Positions 1 to 11,200 of a DNA stretch of 64,000 nt are shown piece by piece; the first letter of the stretch is position 1, and the number at the start of each line of letters is the position of its first letter. Position numbers and translations under genes: made by a program. Source of the stretch: Torymus aiolomorphi. Taxonomy: Eukaryota; Arthropoda; Insecta; Hymenoptera; Torymidae. The DNA lies in contig CM070874.1 in NCBI GenBank assembly GCA_036365515.1, positions 51,800,583-51,864,582 on the forward strand, read 5' to 3'. The notes beneath the pieces are model-generated. The model worked only from the letters and a program-made list of their open reading frames with translations. It was not told the DNA's origin and did not search any database.

Positions 1-62
1 TTGCCCAGCCGCGCGTGCCGATTCTCGGAATTTCGTAACGCGCGTTTTTGTTGACGGTAACT
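1..62 (-). repeat. Fragment of an LTR-like repeat, antisense
   Basis: Read on the minus strand, this edge fragment matches the sequence around 9,380-9,445 (and 17,235-17,300) with a few substitutions; the shared core is an AAAACGCGCGTTAC-type motif followed by an AATCGGC motif. In the other two places the motif lies beside a gypsy-like element, so this looks like a further, diverged copy truncated by the window edge. Bases 63-170 hold an imperfect AGAAT repeat and AT-rich DNA ending in a short (TA)n run, with nothing else recognisable. Confidence 0.5.
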
Positions 63-170
63 TATAGAATAGAATAGAATAATGTTTTATTTTTGGCAAA
101 TTCCAAAAAAGGATACAGTCATATACGCAGCTTAGTTGCAATATTCAAAGAGCAAGATATATATATATAT

Positions 171-1110
171 GGGATATTTCATGGGAAGTGAGCAGTCAAA
201 AATTTCAAAATCGCTAAAAACTCGTTTACTTTTAGTATTTCATGAAAAAATAATGTTCCTAGAGTTTTAGCCCGAAATTTAAAAAAATAAGCCAGTTATA
301 GAACATTCAAAATTCAAATTTTTTCAATTTTTTGGTTGAAATTCAACTTTAATAATTTTTTTTACTCAAAAATTTGAAATTTTTTGTATAGAACATTGAT
401 TGGGAAAAAGTTTGCATTTTTTCTCTAGAATGTGTCAGTATTTATTTTATGACCCTTTTCGAAAGCCTCTGATTGGCTGATTTAAGAGCAGCCTTCATCG
501 AAGAATATTGAGAGTGCGCCTTAAAATTTTTTGTTCGACAAATTTTTCTTCAATTTTTCTCTTCGAAACCTTCAAAATGCTTTTTTGGCCAATATTGGCC
601 AAGCGAAGGGAAAAAAGTTATGATTTTTTTAAATACCAAGAAAAACCAATAATTAGCATTTTTGTCTGTATGGTTGATTTAGAGACATAACATTATTCAT
701 ACATCTTATTTAATGGATCAATTAACTTAATTTTGTTAGGACATCTAACAAAACATAAAATATCTTTTTCAATAATATTTGGCTTGTACAATAAGCCTTC
801 TGGTATTTAAAATTTTTTTAACATTCGACAAAAGCCCTCTTTTTAACACATTTTATACCTTCTTAAAACTGCATGTAATAATTATCCGGATGAAAATATC
901 TGATAAGATGAGATAAAAAGGATGTAGGAACCTAATAAGATATGCAGTTTTTGCACTGGGATCTACAAATTTATATGTTTTTATCATACCATTTTAACCA
1001 TGTAATCTATTATTACGTGTCCATAAATTACATGACAAAAACTTTCTTGGTTGGACTTTGTTTCATATACAATATTTATTATGTACATACTTATCTATTT
1101 GTGTTGATAA
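171..1110 (+). repeat. Left terminal inverted repeat of TE1
   Basis: Pairs with 6,016-6,953 over about 940 bp, with scattered substitutions and small indels. Short open frames at 508-690 and 942-1,226 fall wholly inside the repeat and recur in the other copies only because the DNA is repeated; they show no protein-like character. Bases 1,111-1,339 are an AT-rich spacer between the repeat and the end of the transposase gene. Confidence 0.8.
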
Positions 1111-1339
1111 ATATTTACTTTGTTAAAATATACTTCAATTATAGAAAATTTACAATAATTAAGTTTAATGGTTATGTTCGATCGACATATAATTTTTTAC
1201 TCATTAATATTAGTTCTCTAAAATAAGTCACGTACACAAGTGTAGAAAATATACAATACTTATTATATGAAAATATAATCTTTTAAAGTTATATCTAATA
1301 AATATTTAAGTTATATCTAGTAAATTTTGAATATTATCA

Positions 1340-3808
1340 CTATGATGTATAGTCATTGTACTTTTTGGATAAAGAAAACGTTCTCACTCTCACAATACCT
1401 TCTCCAAGTGGTATGAGACAGTGTTGTTTATGGAGATTACTTATCCTCGATTTTCTCGCAAACCTTTTCTTCAAGAATCGACTAGAAGAATCATAGTCTT
1501 TATGAGAAAAGTACTTAAAAGAAATTGATGGCATTCTTCCAGTTAATGAAAGCCACTCAAATAAATCCTTTGCGGATAAAATATGATTTTCATCACCAGA
1601 CTGCAGACTGGCTCTAATTGCCCCTCTCTTGACTGTAGCTCCTAATCCATCACAGGGCCCCTTCCCATGAGCCGTAGCAAAGAAATGCCATTCAGCATCA
1701 ATGTTGAAATCAGATTTGTGATGCACCACATTAATCGCATTCTTAAAATTCTTATATTGCTGTCGGGCCCCATCAGAAAAATAATAGATTTTTTCAATTA
1801 GACCAAAAGTAGCTTTCAAGTACTCAATCATGATTTTATGTAACCCATATACTGCAATGCTATCGTGTTGTAGTACCTCTGATATGATGACTAAGCTTCT
1901 GTGACTTGTCAATTCACCATCTTTATAATATATAACAATGTTGTATATAGTGGCTTGGTCATTGTTCCAATGGAACCCGGGAATTGCATTTTGCACCGTA
2001 AATGCATAGTTTTCAGCAAAATCCACGATGATCTGAAATTCCCCTTCCTTCAAATCATTTTTCAGTTGCCTACAGTACTTAGATTGCTCATAGGCAATGA
2101 ATGAATGAGGGAGTAATTCCAACATTTTTTCACAAAAATAACCTATGAAGTCATCAACACTTTTTGTAACTTTTTCTAGCGTTGGTTTGGGATTATTGAA
2201 CCACTGCTTATAAGTCACTGATTCAATATTTCTATTCTCGAAAACTTTCTCTAGAAATGTCGACAAGGCCTCAAGTCCTCCTTCACATAACTCGCAATTT
2301 CTAAAAAAACAATCCTCTGACGGCTCATCACACAGTATAATTTTAAAGCAATCCTTGTATGAATTTATCTGAACTGACTCATTCTCAGTAATACTATGAA
2401 ATGAACATCCTGCAAAAAGGACATATTTAAAATTTAGAATTTTAATTTCGCTTTAGTTTCTACACTAATCTTGAAGTAGAGTGATAATATTATTTTGATT
2501 ATCATCTCTACGTAATCAGAAATAAAAGTAATACAAGAATGCCAGAAATGTCAAGTTTCTTTAACTTAAATGTTAAAAACAATTTGAAAAATTTAACTAA
2601 ACTTTAAAATAGTGAGAAGATTATGAATACTACACTAAAATAGCTGTACAAATTATATTAAATTTAAAAATAGAAAATTAAAAGTTTTACAAATTATAAT
2701 AAGAATTTAAAAAAAAAGATACTCACCATGTATCATGAGCTTTACATTTTGGTGATAAGAGCATACGCAAATACTGTGTGTGCCACTGCTACCAGCCAAA
2801 ACACAATGCTTAGGTCGAAGAATGGAAAATTTGGTGAATCCAATCTCTGCATCGGGATGTTCTTCTTTAAAGAACTGGTATAACTCCTTCAGATTCAGCA
2901 ATAAAAGTCTCTTTTGTACTTTTTCTTTCTCGCCACTTTCATTTCGTACAATGATGAAGTCTTTCATGCCAGGTAAAAGAGCACTTGTATCGTTTCTTTC
3001 ATAAAACTTTTTTACCATACTCTGAAGCTCCTTAGACAAAGTATTACCTACAAGTATTAATCACAAAATGTCATCATAAGCTTGTTAAAACAATATTTAT
3101 CCGTTAACATAAATTTATTATAGCTAACCTTGCTTAGGTGATGGTAATGACAATATACCTTTGTTGTACAATAAGCCCCGTGCTTTCTCAATTAAACGTC
3201 GAGAAATATTGAAATGTTTCATTACATCAGATGTACTCCAAGATTTTGGCAGAAGCGTTAAAATTTGCATTTTCTGCTCTTTAGTACAGGACTCCTTATT
3301 AAAAAGTTCTTTCAAGTGATTGAGAAGTTCAATTGAACTTAACACTGTCCGTGTGGGGATTGGGACTTCTGATATATTTTCAGTATCTTCTTCATGTATT
3401 AAATCCATTAATAAATCACATGCTGCATAGTCACTTCTGGTAAATACACTTGATGAAGTTCCAGGTGATGAATTAATATTTGTTGCAATAGCTAATACAA
3501 TATTATAATATTAATAACTATATTTTATAAATAATATAAAAAGAAATTAAAAAATCAAAGATTCTGAATAAACCTGTTTGACTTAGTGGATTCCTTGGTT
3601 TTGGGTTACAGATCAATTTAGAAATAGTTTTTCTGCAACCAGTACAAATTAACTCATTTTCATTTAAATGATTATACATATCTCTAATCTTTTTTGAGAT
3701 CTTTAGTAATCCTTTCTTTTTTAAATGATTGTCTAGCTTTAATGGGTTGCAACACCTATCATAATGTCGCTGCTTAAAATTATTTGGTTTTTGAACTTCT
3801 TGAGACAT
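1340..3808 (-). CDS. Four-exon putative DDE/D-type transposase of TE1 (about 662 residues)
   Basis: Read on the minus strand the exons are 3,808-3,574, 3,491-3,129, 3,047-2,727 and 2,409-1,340. All three introns have GT...AG ends, and each breaks the frame after the first codon base, so the join stays open for 1,989 nt. Exon 1 carries a CTGC pair. Exon 2 has a helix-turn-helix-like stretch ending in a KGILSLPSPK-type motif. Exon 3 has the conserved-looking LRPKHCVLAGSSGTHS motif. Exon 4 opens with a cysteine-rich patch (FKIILCDEPSEDCF, then NCELCEG) and then has acidic motifs IIVDFAEN, YYFSDGARQQ and GKGPCDGLGA. The three Asp residues, 82, 165 and 206 counted from the Met at 2,266, are candidate catalytic residues. 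I recall similar uncharacterised proteins in aphids, other insects and Hydra, but cannot give the superfamily. The transposase role is inferred from the acidic motifs and the position between inverted repeats. No internal stop is seen. Confidence 0.7.
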
Positions 3809-3836
3809 ATTCTAATCACACTATTCACAAAATAAC

Positions 3837-4195
3837 AAAATTTCGAAGCAATCAAGGTACAACAACTAAATTAGAGCAAACGGTGTGCGCAATAAAATAA
3901 TTTCACATTTTCGGAGCAAGCAGTATATAAGTACTCTCACGAAAATAAAAGCTATTCCTCCCTGAGGTTCTAACGTACTGTACACTTAAAGTTGCCCTTT
4001 TTGTGATTACATTCACGATAGTACAGTATAATTAAAAAAGCAAAATTTCGAAGCAATCACGGTACAACAACAATAATCAAATTTCGGAGCAAACGGTGTA
4101 CAATAAAATAACTTTAAATTTTTGGAGCAAACAGGTGTGTACTGTCGTCTGTCACGAAAATAAAAGCGATTCCCCAGTTGAGGTACCGTATAAAG
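3837..4195. repeat. Tandem pair of about 205 bp upstream of the TE1 gene
   Basis: An AAAATTTCGAAGCAATCA-type block starts at 3,837 and again at 4,042. The following 120-160 bp are similar in both (GGAGCAAACGGTGT, then CACGAAAATAAAAGC). The pair lies directly upstream of the minus-strand start codon at 3,808, so it is a candidate promoter or transposase-binding region. Function is inferred from position only. Confidence 0.5.
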
Positions 4196-4204
4196 GTAAT
4201 AAAG

Positions 4205-4345
4205 GAATAGAAGGAACATAGAGGAACACCGAGGCATAGCTAACTCGCTGTGGGTTTATGTTCCTCTATCTGCTTCACTGTTCCTCGGTGTTCGAAGCAC
4301 ATGTGCACACATCGAGGAACAGTGACACGCATGGAGGAACATAAA
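4205..4345. promoter_or_regulatory. Cluster of GAGGAACA motifs, both orientations
   Basis: Within 140 bp the motif GGAACA or GAGGAACA, or its complement TGTTCCTC, occurs about seven times: near 4,212, 4,221, 4,261, 4,281, 4,311 and 4,335, with a related GTTCCTT after that. It lies 400-540 bp upstream of the TE1 gene. Subterminal clusters of short motifs commonly bind transposases or activators; that reading is inference. The remaining 4,346-4,949 is unassigned non-coding DNA. Confidence 0.35.
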
Positions 4346-4965
4346 CACATAGCAAGCGGGTTCCTTTTCGTGCAAGAGCCATAAGTATAATACCTGTGTC
4401 GAAAACTGTTTCCTACATGTAAAAACTTATGTAACATACTGCATCAAACTTTTGTGTTTCTTTACATTTGGATATTTTACGTGAAACCGTTACGCTGTGA
4501 TTATTATTCTTTTTCCCTTACGGATTTCGCTATTATAAAATGAATTCATTAGAAAAATTTGGATGTTGAATAAGTTATTTGTGATTTCATAAACTTAAGG
4601 TCGCCGCACGCAACAATAATAATTTCTGTGACAAAAGAAACATAAAGTCCTCGACCTGGAAGAAGGAACAGGCACAGATGTAAAAAATAGAGTGGAATAT
4701 GTCGGGCATATTATGCTTTGTACACGTAAGAAAGGGAACCTTCGAGCATATACTCCTAATGAGATCAACTCAATTTATTAAAGAGTGTCTGTGGAGTGAA
4801 AGGAGAATGACAATGAAGAGTAATAGCCATTTCTCTCTTGTAGTCACGCAATTGGCTTGAGCTGAGATCTGGAAATATGAACCAATCGCGTGACAAATCC
4901 TGATGTGGGAACACGGAGCATTGTACTCACACTCTGCATTTATGTAGAATTAGTCTAATAATGAT

Positions 4966-5508
4966 TGAGATGATGATTCTAACGACAGCTGCTTCAAGAG
5001 TTCTTTGTTCTATCGATACTAACGGTCGTGCTGTCCAAGGAGTCAGGATGGTAAATGACAAGCCGTGTGTTTAGCTTAATGTCGACGTTTCGGACTCTTT
5101 TTTTATTATTGAGTCCCTTCTCAAGACTCTAATACAAAAATCATATATTTATAAACTTTTGATACAAAAATGATAGAAACATTTACATACAAATTACACA
5201 TAATTACTTACAAGAAACAATAGTCTAACAAATTTTTAGGTGGTCACAGCGATACCACCAGTCAATTGAAATTAAATTCGCAAAATTTTGGCCTTTATAT
5301 ACCGTGGAGAATTACATATGTATTTGTTACATTAATACAAGAAGCCAATCATACATTGTATAAGGCGGTGCTTATTAGCTGTACAGAGAGAGAGAGTATT
5401 AGACAAATATATGTCAAGGAGGTGTCAAAGAGACGGGGAGGGCCCAAGATGACTGTGATTTTGTCATTTACCATCCTGACTCCTTGGACAGCACGACCGT
5501 TAGTATCG
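4966..5508 (-). mobile_element. Small non-autonomous element with hammerhead-like motif and 16-bp direct repeats
   Basis: The insertion is flanked by identical 16-bp direct repeats TTAGTCTAATAATGAT at 4,950-4,965 and 5,509-5,524. Inside are perfect 46-bp inverted repeats at 5,015-5,060 and 5,462-5,507. A hammerhead-like segment lies between them on the minus strand (5,081-5,127). No long ORF is present; the 83-residue frame at 5,266-5,517 looks accidental. The combination of ribozyme remnant and repeats is typical of Penelope-like retroelements or their short derivatives, so I call it that tentatively. Confidence 0.5.
5081..5127 (-). ncRNA. Degenerate hammerhead ribozyme-like motif
   Basis: On the minus strand, a six-base stem GGACTC/GAGTCC with a 13-base AT-rich loop is followed directly by GAAAC and GTC, as in stem II, the GAAA strand and the cleavage triplet of type I hammerheads in Penelope-like elements. 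The upstream strand reads CTTGAGAAG where the family has CTGANGA, so the catalytic core is imperfect and may be inactive. Compare the clean cores at 42,513-42,546 and 41,715-41,748. Confidence 0.4.
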
Positions 5509-6015
5509 TTAGTCTAATAATGATGGAACTCACACAGATGGATTCAAAACAAACTGTAATTGTCTGTTTACATTTTAATTTGAAAAAAAAAATGAATTGG
5601 CTATGAACTAATTTGTTTTTGTTAACATTAGAAAACATCAATTTCAAACTATTAGATAAGTATTCATTTTTGTAACTGAAATAGCTAGTTCATATTACTT
5701 TCAAGAATAATTATATCTTTGTGAAAATTATTATAATTTTCAGAAAATTCAGAAAATAATATGATTATTCGCTTGAAACTAGTATATATTCTGTATAGTA
5801 TATGGAATATATTCCAATATATTATAGATTTCAATAGTATTTATACATTAAATTATAGATGAAAGTTAAGTTTGTCAATAGAATAAAAATTTTATGAGGT
5901 GTCTAATAAAGAAATGATAATTTATTTATAAATATTATTATAAGTACAAGGCTTATTGTACAAAAATTTTTCAGCGTGCTCTCAGAGTATGGTTAAAACA
6001 AAATCTCTAATGATT

Positions 6016-6951
6016 TATCAACACAAATAGGTAAGTATGTACATAATAAATATTGTATATGAAACAAAGTCCAACCAAGAAAGTTTTTGTCATCTAATTT
6101 ATAGACACGTAATAATAGATTACATGGTTGAAATGGTATGATAAAAACATACAAATTTGTAGATCCCAGTGCAAAAACTGCATATCTTATTAGGTTTCTA
6201 CATCCTTTTTATCTCATCTTATCAGATATTTTCATCCGGATAATTATTACATGCAGTTTTAAGAAGGTATGAAATGTGTTAAAAAGAGGGCTTTTTGTCG
6301 AATGTTAAAAAATTTTAAATACCAGAACGCTTATTGTACAAGCCAAATATTATTGAAAAAGATATTTTATGTTTTGTTAGATGTCCTAACAAAATTAAGT
6401 TAATTGATCCATTAAATAAGATGTATGAATAATGTTATGTCTCTAAATCAATCATACAGACAAAAATGCTAATTATTGGTTTTTCTTGGTATTTAAAAAA
6501 TCATAACTTTTTTCCCTTCGCTTGGCCAATATTGGCCAAAAAAGCATTTCGAAGGTTTCGAAGAGAAAAATTGAAGAAAAATTTGTCGAACAAAAAATTT
6601 TAAGGCGCACTCTCAATATTCTTCGATGAAGGCTGCTCTTAAATCAGCCAATCAGAGGCTTTCGAAAAGGGTCATAAAATAAATACTGACACATTCTAGA
6701 GAAAAAATGCAAACTTTTTCCCAATCAATGTTCTATACAAAAAATTTCAAATTTTTGAGTAAAAAAAATGATTCAAGCTGAATTTCAACCAAAAAATGGA
6801 AAAAATTTGAATTTTGAATGTTCTATAACTGGCTTATTTTTTAAAATTTCGGGCTAAAACTCTAGGAACATTATTTTTTCATGAAATACTAAAAGTAAAC
6901 GAGTTTTTAGCGATTTTGAAATTTTTGACTGCTCACTTCCCATGAAATATC

Positions 6952-6953
<2 letters not shown>
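6016..6953 (-). repeat. Right terminal inverted repeat of TE1 (unit 1)
   Basis: Reverse complement of 171-1,110, ending GAAATATCCC at 6,953, followed by a (TA)n run to about 6,984. The stretch 5,525-6,015 between the nested element and this repeat is AT-rich and holds no recognisable gene. Confidence 0.8.
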
Positions 6954-6984
<31 letters not shown>

Positions 6985-6987
<3 letters not shown>

Positions 6988-8259
6988 GTAAAAGTAGAAT
7001 ATAACAAGGCAGTCAATTATTATAAAATATTAAACGCGATAAATAGATAACACAGTCAAGAATCAATCAACATTATACAAGTAAGATATCTACAATATGC
7101 AAGGAAACAAGATATGAGCAATTCCTGGGAAATTTCCCTTTTACGTCGCCAAAAAAAATGAAAAATTTTTTTGAATGCACACTTATCACACAAGATTTTT
7201 CTCGTTTCTTGAACCTTGCAGAACGTGAAAAAACGTGTGTTCCAAGCCGATTAAGTGGTATCATTTTTTTACAGCACTTATAATTTTTCTTATGGAAATT
7301 TAACATGGGAAAAATGGGTGAACAGTTGTCATTGATGATGAACCAATAACAAGCTATTGAAGAGGCCAAACCAAATTCCACAAAAAAAGCGATTAAAGTT
7401 GAAGAATAGTGCTTTAATTTGAGAGGGCAATCGTTAAAATCGGTCGATTCGGTGCAAAGCTACGTGATGTATGCTTGTGTGGCGTTTCACGTCAACTGCC
7501 CCAGCACCGCGCGCGAGCGCCAAATCGTGCTATTTCTAACTCATGTTTATCCTATATTAAAAGGGAGATGGGTATGAGGAGGCAGCAATATGCTTTTACG
7601 GGGCAGCCATATTGCTGAGCAAAAAATATTATTGGTTGAAACATATAGACCCAACTTCAGATAGCTCGCTGATTGGGCAAAGTACGGGCATCTGGCGCGC
7701 GTAGCGCGCCTCAAATTCCTAGTGATACTAAAATGTAACTAAAAAAATTGTTTCATATGCGTTTCCGACGTATTTTTTCCTTAGCTTTCCAATGGTGCAG
7801 GCAGTTTTTCCGAAACTTTCTATTTTCACCTTCAAAAAGTATAAAACGTCTTATATCTCAAAAAGTGTATTTTTAATATTTTTTTTGACCATTTAGATTG
7901 AAACCTGAGCATTTTTTACACAGGAAATGATTTTTTTATAATTTGGTCAGGATGTTTTCTTCGAGAAATATAACGCGAACGAGTAGCGCAACTGCTCTCC
8001 TGCGCGCGTGACGTCGCGCGGCACCGCATGATTCATTTTTCTTTCGATAGGTGGCTTTCATATCGGAATTTTCTATCCATATGTGAATCGTCACGTCGAA
8101 AGTATATAATTGCAATGACTTTTCATCTTATTCCTCTTCGAAATTTTTTCGAATTTCTGTCAATACAATCAAACTTCATAGTGTCTTTCGTGTATTTGAT
8201 GATTAAATCATCGGTAACTCTTTGTTTCGTTATTTCTTTCGTTTATTGTAGCAACTAAA
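6985..8259 (+). other. Non-coding 5' region of TE2
   Basis: No gene is seen. The region has GC-rich islets (around 7,510, 7,690 and 8,000) in AT-rich DNA. It ends with a pyrimidine-rich tract and TTTATTGTAG just before the start codon at 8,260, which looks like a splice acceptor for an untranslated first exon. The 102-residue frame at 7,073-7,381 on the minus strand has no recognisable features. The region is present again at 14,838-16,114. Confidence 0.4.
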
Positions 8260-9133
8260 ATGGATTCAACTTGGAAATTAAAATGCATATATCCTTTAAA
8301 TAAAAATGATCACCCTTCATATAAAATAAAAGATTTGATCGACTTTCCAACACTTTTAAGAAGCGAATATCCCTTAGTACCAGAAAAAGCAAAAATTTTT
8401 TCTAACTGTCAACGCCAAATTTACAAACATAAATCAAGTTTACCTCCAGCTGATGCTAAAAAAGCTAAAATAGTGTGTAACGATGAGTATCACAAAGCTG
8501 GTGTTGCAGTTCTTGAACAAATAAAGAAAAAAATTTCAGAATCAACGAATAAGCAAGAGAGAATTCAGTGCAAGAGAGAATTCAGTTACTAACTCTTGCG
8601 CCTGAGTTTTGGTCTCGTAGGGACTTAATGTGAGAATTCGCTTGCACTGAACGGGAAGCTCACGAAGCAAAAAATTTAGAAGCTAAAAGTGGAAGTTTTT
8701 CAATACCTGCTAATAAAAGTGGCAAACTACTTTCAGCTGAAACTGTAAATTTAGTGAAAACATTTTATGAAAAAGATGATGTAAGCCGAATTATGCCAGG
8801 TTTAAAAGATTACATATTTGTTTATAAGCAGAGCCATGGTAAAAGAGAACATGTTCAAAAAAGATTACTGTTTGGTAATTTAAATGAACTGTATAGTTTA
8901 TATAAAAAAGAAAATGAACACGTTAATATTGGTTTTACTAAATTTACACAATTGAGGCCACCACATTGTGTTTTAGCTGGAAGTAGTGGTACGCATAATG
9001 TATACATGTGTGTACATCACGAAAACGTAAGATCGGTGTAAAATAGCTTCTAAAACTGTAAATGTTCATGAATTTATGGACATACTGGGAGAAAAATTGA
9101 TAAAATTAAAATCTCACGATTTTTTTGCTAAGA
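8260..9133 (+). pseudogene. TE2: broken relative of the TE1 transposase
   Basis: The start codon at 8,260 opens a Lys-rich N-terminal domain (MDSTWKLKCIYPLNK). It is cut at 8,564-8,651 by an 88-bp fold-back sequence that introduces a stop. The frame then resumes with a stretch equivalent to TE1 exon 3, including QKRLLFGNLNELY and LRPPHCVLAGSSGTH (8,754-9,030). A deletion and frameshift follow, after which HEFMDILGEKL matches the start of the TE1 exon 4 catalytic region. The rest is lost where gypsy element C begins near 9,140. The Asp-rich catalytic core is missing. It is an inactive remnant of a sister family of TE1; protein similarity is judged by eye. Confidence 0.65.
8564..8651. mobile_element. 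88-bp fold-back insertion inside TE2
   Basis: It begins TTCAGTGCAAG and ends with the exact complement CTTGCACTGAA. It contains a second internal pairing (GAATTC near both ends) and breaks an otherwise open frame. No clear target duplication is visible. The same insertion is in unit 2 at 16,419-16,506, so it predates the tandem duplication. Confidence 0.5.
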
Positions 9134-9389
9134 ATCGATCACTTCAGAGAGCCGAGAGCGGATCTGCTGCGGAGACTAACTGCGCCGTTCTTGGTTCGAG
9201 CGTTCTGAGTATCTGCCCAAATTTTTCTGTTAGAAGGTTAAGCTCGACAATGTCCAACAGTATAAAAAGGAAGGGTTTTGAGATGCCCAAATCAAGTGGT
9301 AAGTTTGAAACTTAAAGTTCTATTAAGTGCGCGATAGTGTATGTAAATTAAAGTGTTAATTTAGCATAAACGCCGCACATAAGTTACCC

Positions 9390-9939
9390 TCAATAAAAAC
9401 GCGCGTTACAAAATTCCCAGAATCGGCGTGCGATCGGCAGACGCGAGATCCTCTCGCAATAAAGATTACCCCTGGATTTCCCCAAATCGATGAGCATTTC
9501 CTCGATCATTGCCTCTGTCTCATCTACCGCAGGGCCTTTAGTCCCCTTACAGACGACGCAGAAGGGATGGTGGTCTCCCCTCGATTGGCTCAGTATCGAT
9601 CTCCAACACCGGAGACATGACTCCATCTTTCACCTTCTTCTTTGGTATCCTCGGAGCCTGAGCTACCGCCACCTTCCATCTTTCCTCCGGCTCCATATCC
9701 CCCAGTAAGCTTCTCTCCAGCCACTCCGCGTGGTTGCCGGTGGCTGGCGGGGAGCTCAGTGGAGAGAGGCTCATAGTAGGGCTGGGTGCTTGGCGAGTCG
9801 TGGAAGGTGACGTGCTTCCGATCATCCTTGACATGTTGGTTTCCTGTATTTGACATATAAAGGTTATTAGACACGAGACTCCCACATCACAATTCCTATT
9901 ACCTCGACATACCACAATGGCCAATACAATACAAAACAC
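9390..9939 (-). pseudogene. Gypsy C downstream ORF of unknown function
   Basis: Lies after pol on the minus strand. The reading begins MSRMIGSTSPSTTRQAPSP, is rich in Ser and Pro, and goes on to EWLERSLLGDMEPEERWKVA. A one-base difference between the two copies (near 9,577 and 17,434) puts the rest in different frames: unit 1 ends soon after EIDTEPIEG, while unit 2 runs to 17,379. A later segment contains CVVCKGTKGP and ETEAMIEEMLIDLGKSRG. I do not recognise it; no signal peptide or membrane segment argues for an envelope gene. Confidence 0.35.
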
Positions 9940-9999
9940 TTACCCTTACCGGAATTGTTAGTATCTCGTTCTCCAATTATCATTGCCCCCGTTACTTCC

Positions 10000-10464
10000 T
10001 CGACTCTCTCGATACTTCTTCAGCTTCCTTACATGCACCTTTGGGTTCCTACGCCCTTCCCCATGTCCAATATATAAACATTCGGGGATTTGACCTCGAG
10101 AATCTCATAGGACCCCTCCCAATCTGGAGCGAGCTTGACGGAGAATTTCTGTGCTCCACTCGACAAGACGCGTGTCTTACGCATGACTTTGACGTGCTCG
10201 TTCTATGTTCTTCGTCACGAGATCGCGCAACGCGTCCAGCCTTCTCACTCGGTCCGCCCATACTTCAGGTGAGATACGCACCTTCGAACCCTTGACCTCT
10301 ACCTCTATCCTCAGACTCTTCACCGGGGCAGGTTCCCTGCCATAATTTAAGAATGACGGTGAAACTTGAGTACTTGACTGGACCGTTGTATTCATAGCGT
10401 GTCGCAACTCGTGGAGGTGTTGATCCCAGTTTCGATGGTCATTTTTGACGAACGTAGCGATCAT
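10000..10464 (-). pseudogene. Gypsy C integrase C-terminal region
   Basis: One frame holds ATFVKNDHRNWDQHLHELRH and ALRDLVTKNIERARQSHA, typical of the tail of gypsy integrases. A second frame (10,190-9,960) continues with FSVKLAPDWEGSYEILEV and VHVRKLKKY, equivalent to the GPY/F module. A frameshift separates the two. In unit 2 the same module is open at 17,814-18,041. Confidence 0.6.
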
Positions 10465-10657
10465 TGTTTTTAAAGTCCCATTACTGAGCTCCTACTGGAG
10501 GTGTAGTCACTCGCGTCACTCCATGTACTTCGAGGACTCACCCCGGGTCCTTATTATCGAATTCCTTCCCGTTGTCCGTGAGAAGGTAATCAGGGGTCCC
10601 CCAGCGAAATAGTATCAACTCCTCGAAAGCTTTTGCCACATTTTTGCCAGTGGCGGT

Positions 10658-11200
10658 TCACAGCGGCCGTATCTCGACCCAGCGAGTGAATAAGTTCTGA
10701 AAGACGACTGCGTACTTATACTGACCTTTGCCTTGGGGAAACTCCATTAAGTCGGAAGCTACTACCGCCCATGGGCGCTCGATAACTCGACCACCCATTA
10801 ACCCTTTTGATGCCATCTGGTCCGGTTTGTACCGCTGGCATTCGTCGCATTCCTGCATGAACTGGTATACATCGTGCCAAACTCCCGGCCAATAATACTC
10901 CTGTGCGACTCTCTCGTAGGTCTTATCTACCCCTAGGTGGCCTGCTGTTAACTCGCGGTGAGCATCTTCAAGGACTTGATTTCGATACTCCGCTGGTACG
11001 ACGAGTTTCCACATATCCTCTTCCCCTGTTACTGGACCTAAAATAGGATCGCTCCATGACTTGTACTTCGACGGGTTTCCTCGAATCTCCTCGATGCGTG
11101 TAAGGTACCATGAATCCTTTACCTCCTCGAAAGCAGCGACCTCGGCGTCGTTGGGTTCATTCTCCTGTATTCTCGATAGCGCGTTCGGTACCCGGTGCAT
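10658..11200 (-). pseudogene. Gypsy C RNase H end and integrase N-terminal zinc finger
   Basis: A 180-residue open stretch. It starts in the tail of the RNase H/tether region, then shows the H-H-C-C zinc-binding domain (HLGVDKTYERV...ECDECQRYKP) followed by VVASDLMEFPQGKGQYKYAVV, the first catalytic Asp region of an integrase core. The frame ends at WVEIRPL. The core continues only in broken frames toward 10,480. It is a fragment of a pol polyprotein and cannot work alone. The counterpart in unit 2 is 18,515-19,105; there a 3-bp deletion keeps the frame open a little further upstream. Confidence 0.7.

Larger units (their letters stand above)
171..6953 (-). mobile_element. TE1: 6.8 kb DNA transposon with long inverted ends
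   Basis: The element is bounded by inverted repeats of about 0.94 kb that begin GGGATATTTCATGGGAAG at 171 and end with the complement at 6,953. Both tips lie in (TA)n runs, so the target duplication cannot be read but would be TA-like. Between the ends lie a spliced minus-strand gene (1,340-3,808), tandem repeats upstream of that gene, and a nested small element at 4,966-5,508. The right end is duplicated at 13,867-14,806 as part of the 7.85 kb tandem duplication. I cannot name the superfamily. The intact gene and the well-kept ends suggest recent activity. Confidence 0.75.

Noticed and set aside
508..1226. Small plus-strand ORFs in the TE1 left end
   Set aside because: They lie within the inverted repeat, recur only as repeated DNA, and have no protein-like composition.
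9390..9939. Envelope gene of gypsy C
   Set aside because: No convincing signal peptide, membrane span or cysteine pattern; the frame is Ser/Pro-rich and differs between the two copies.
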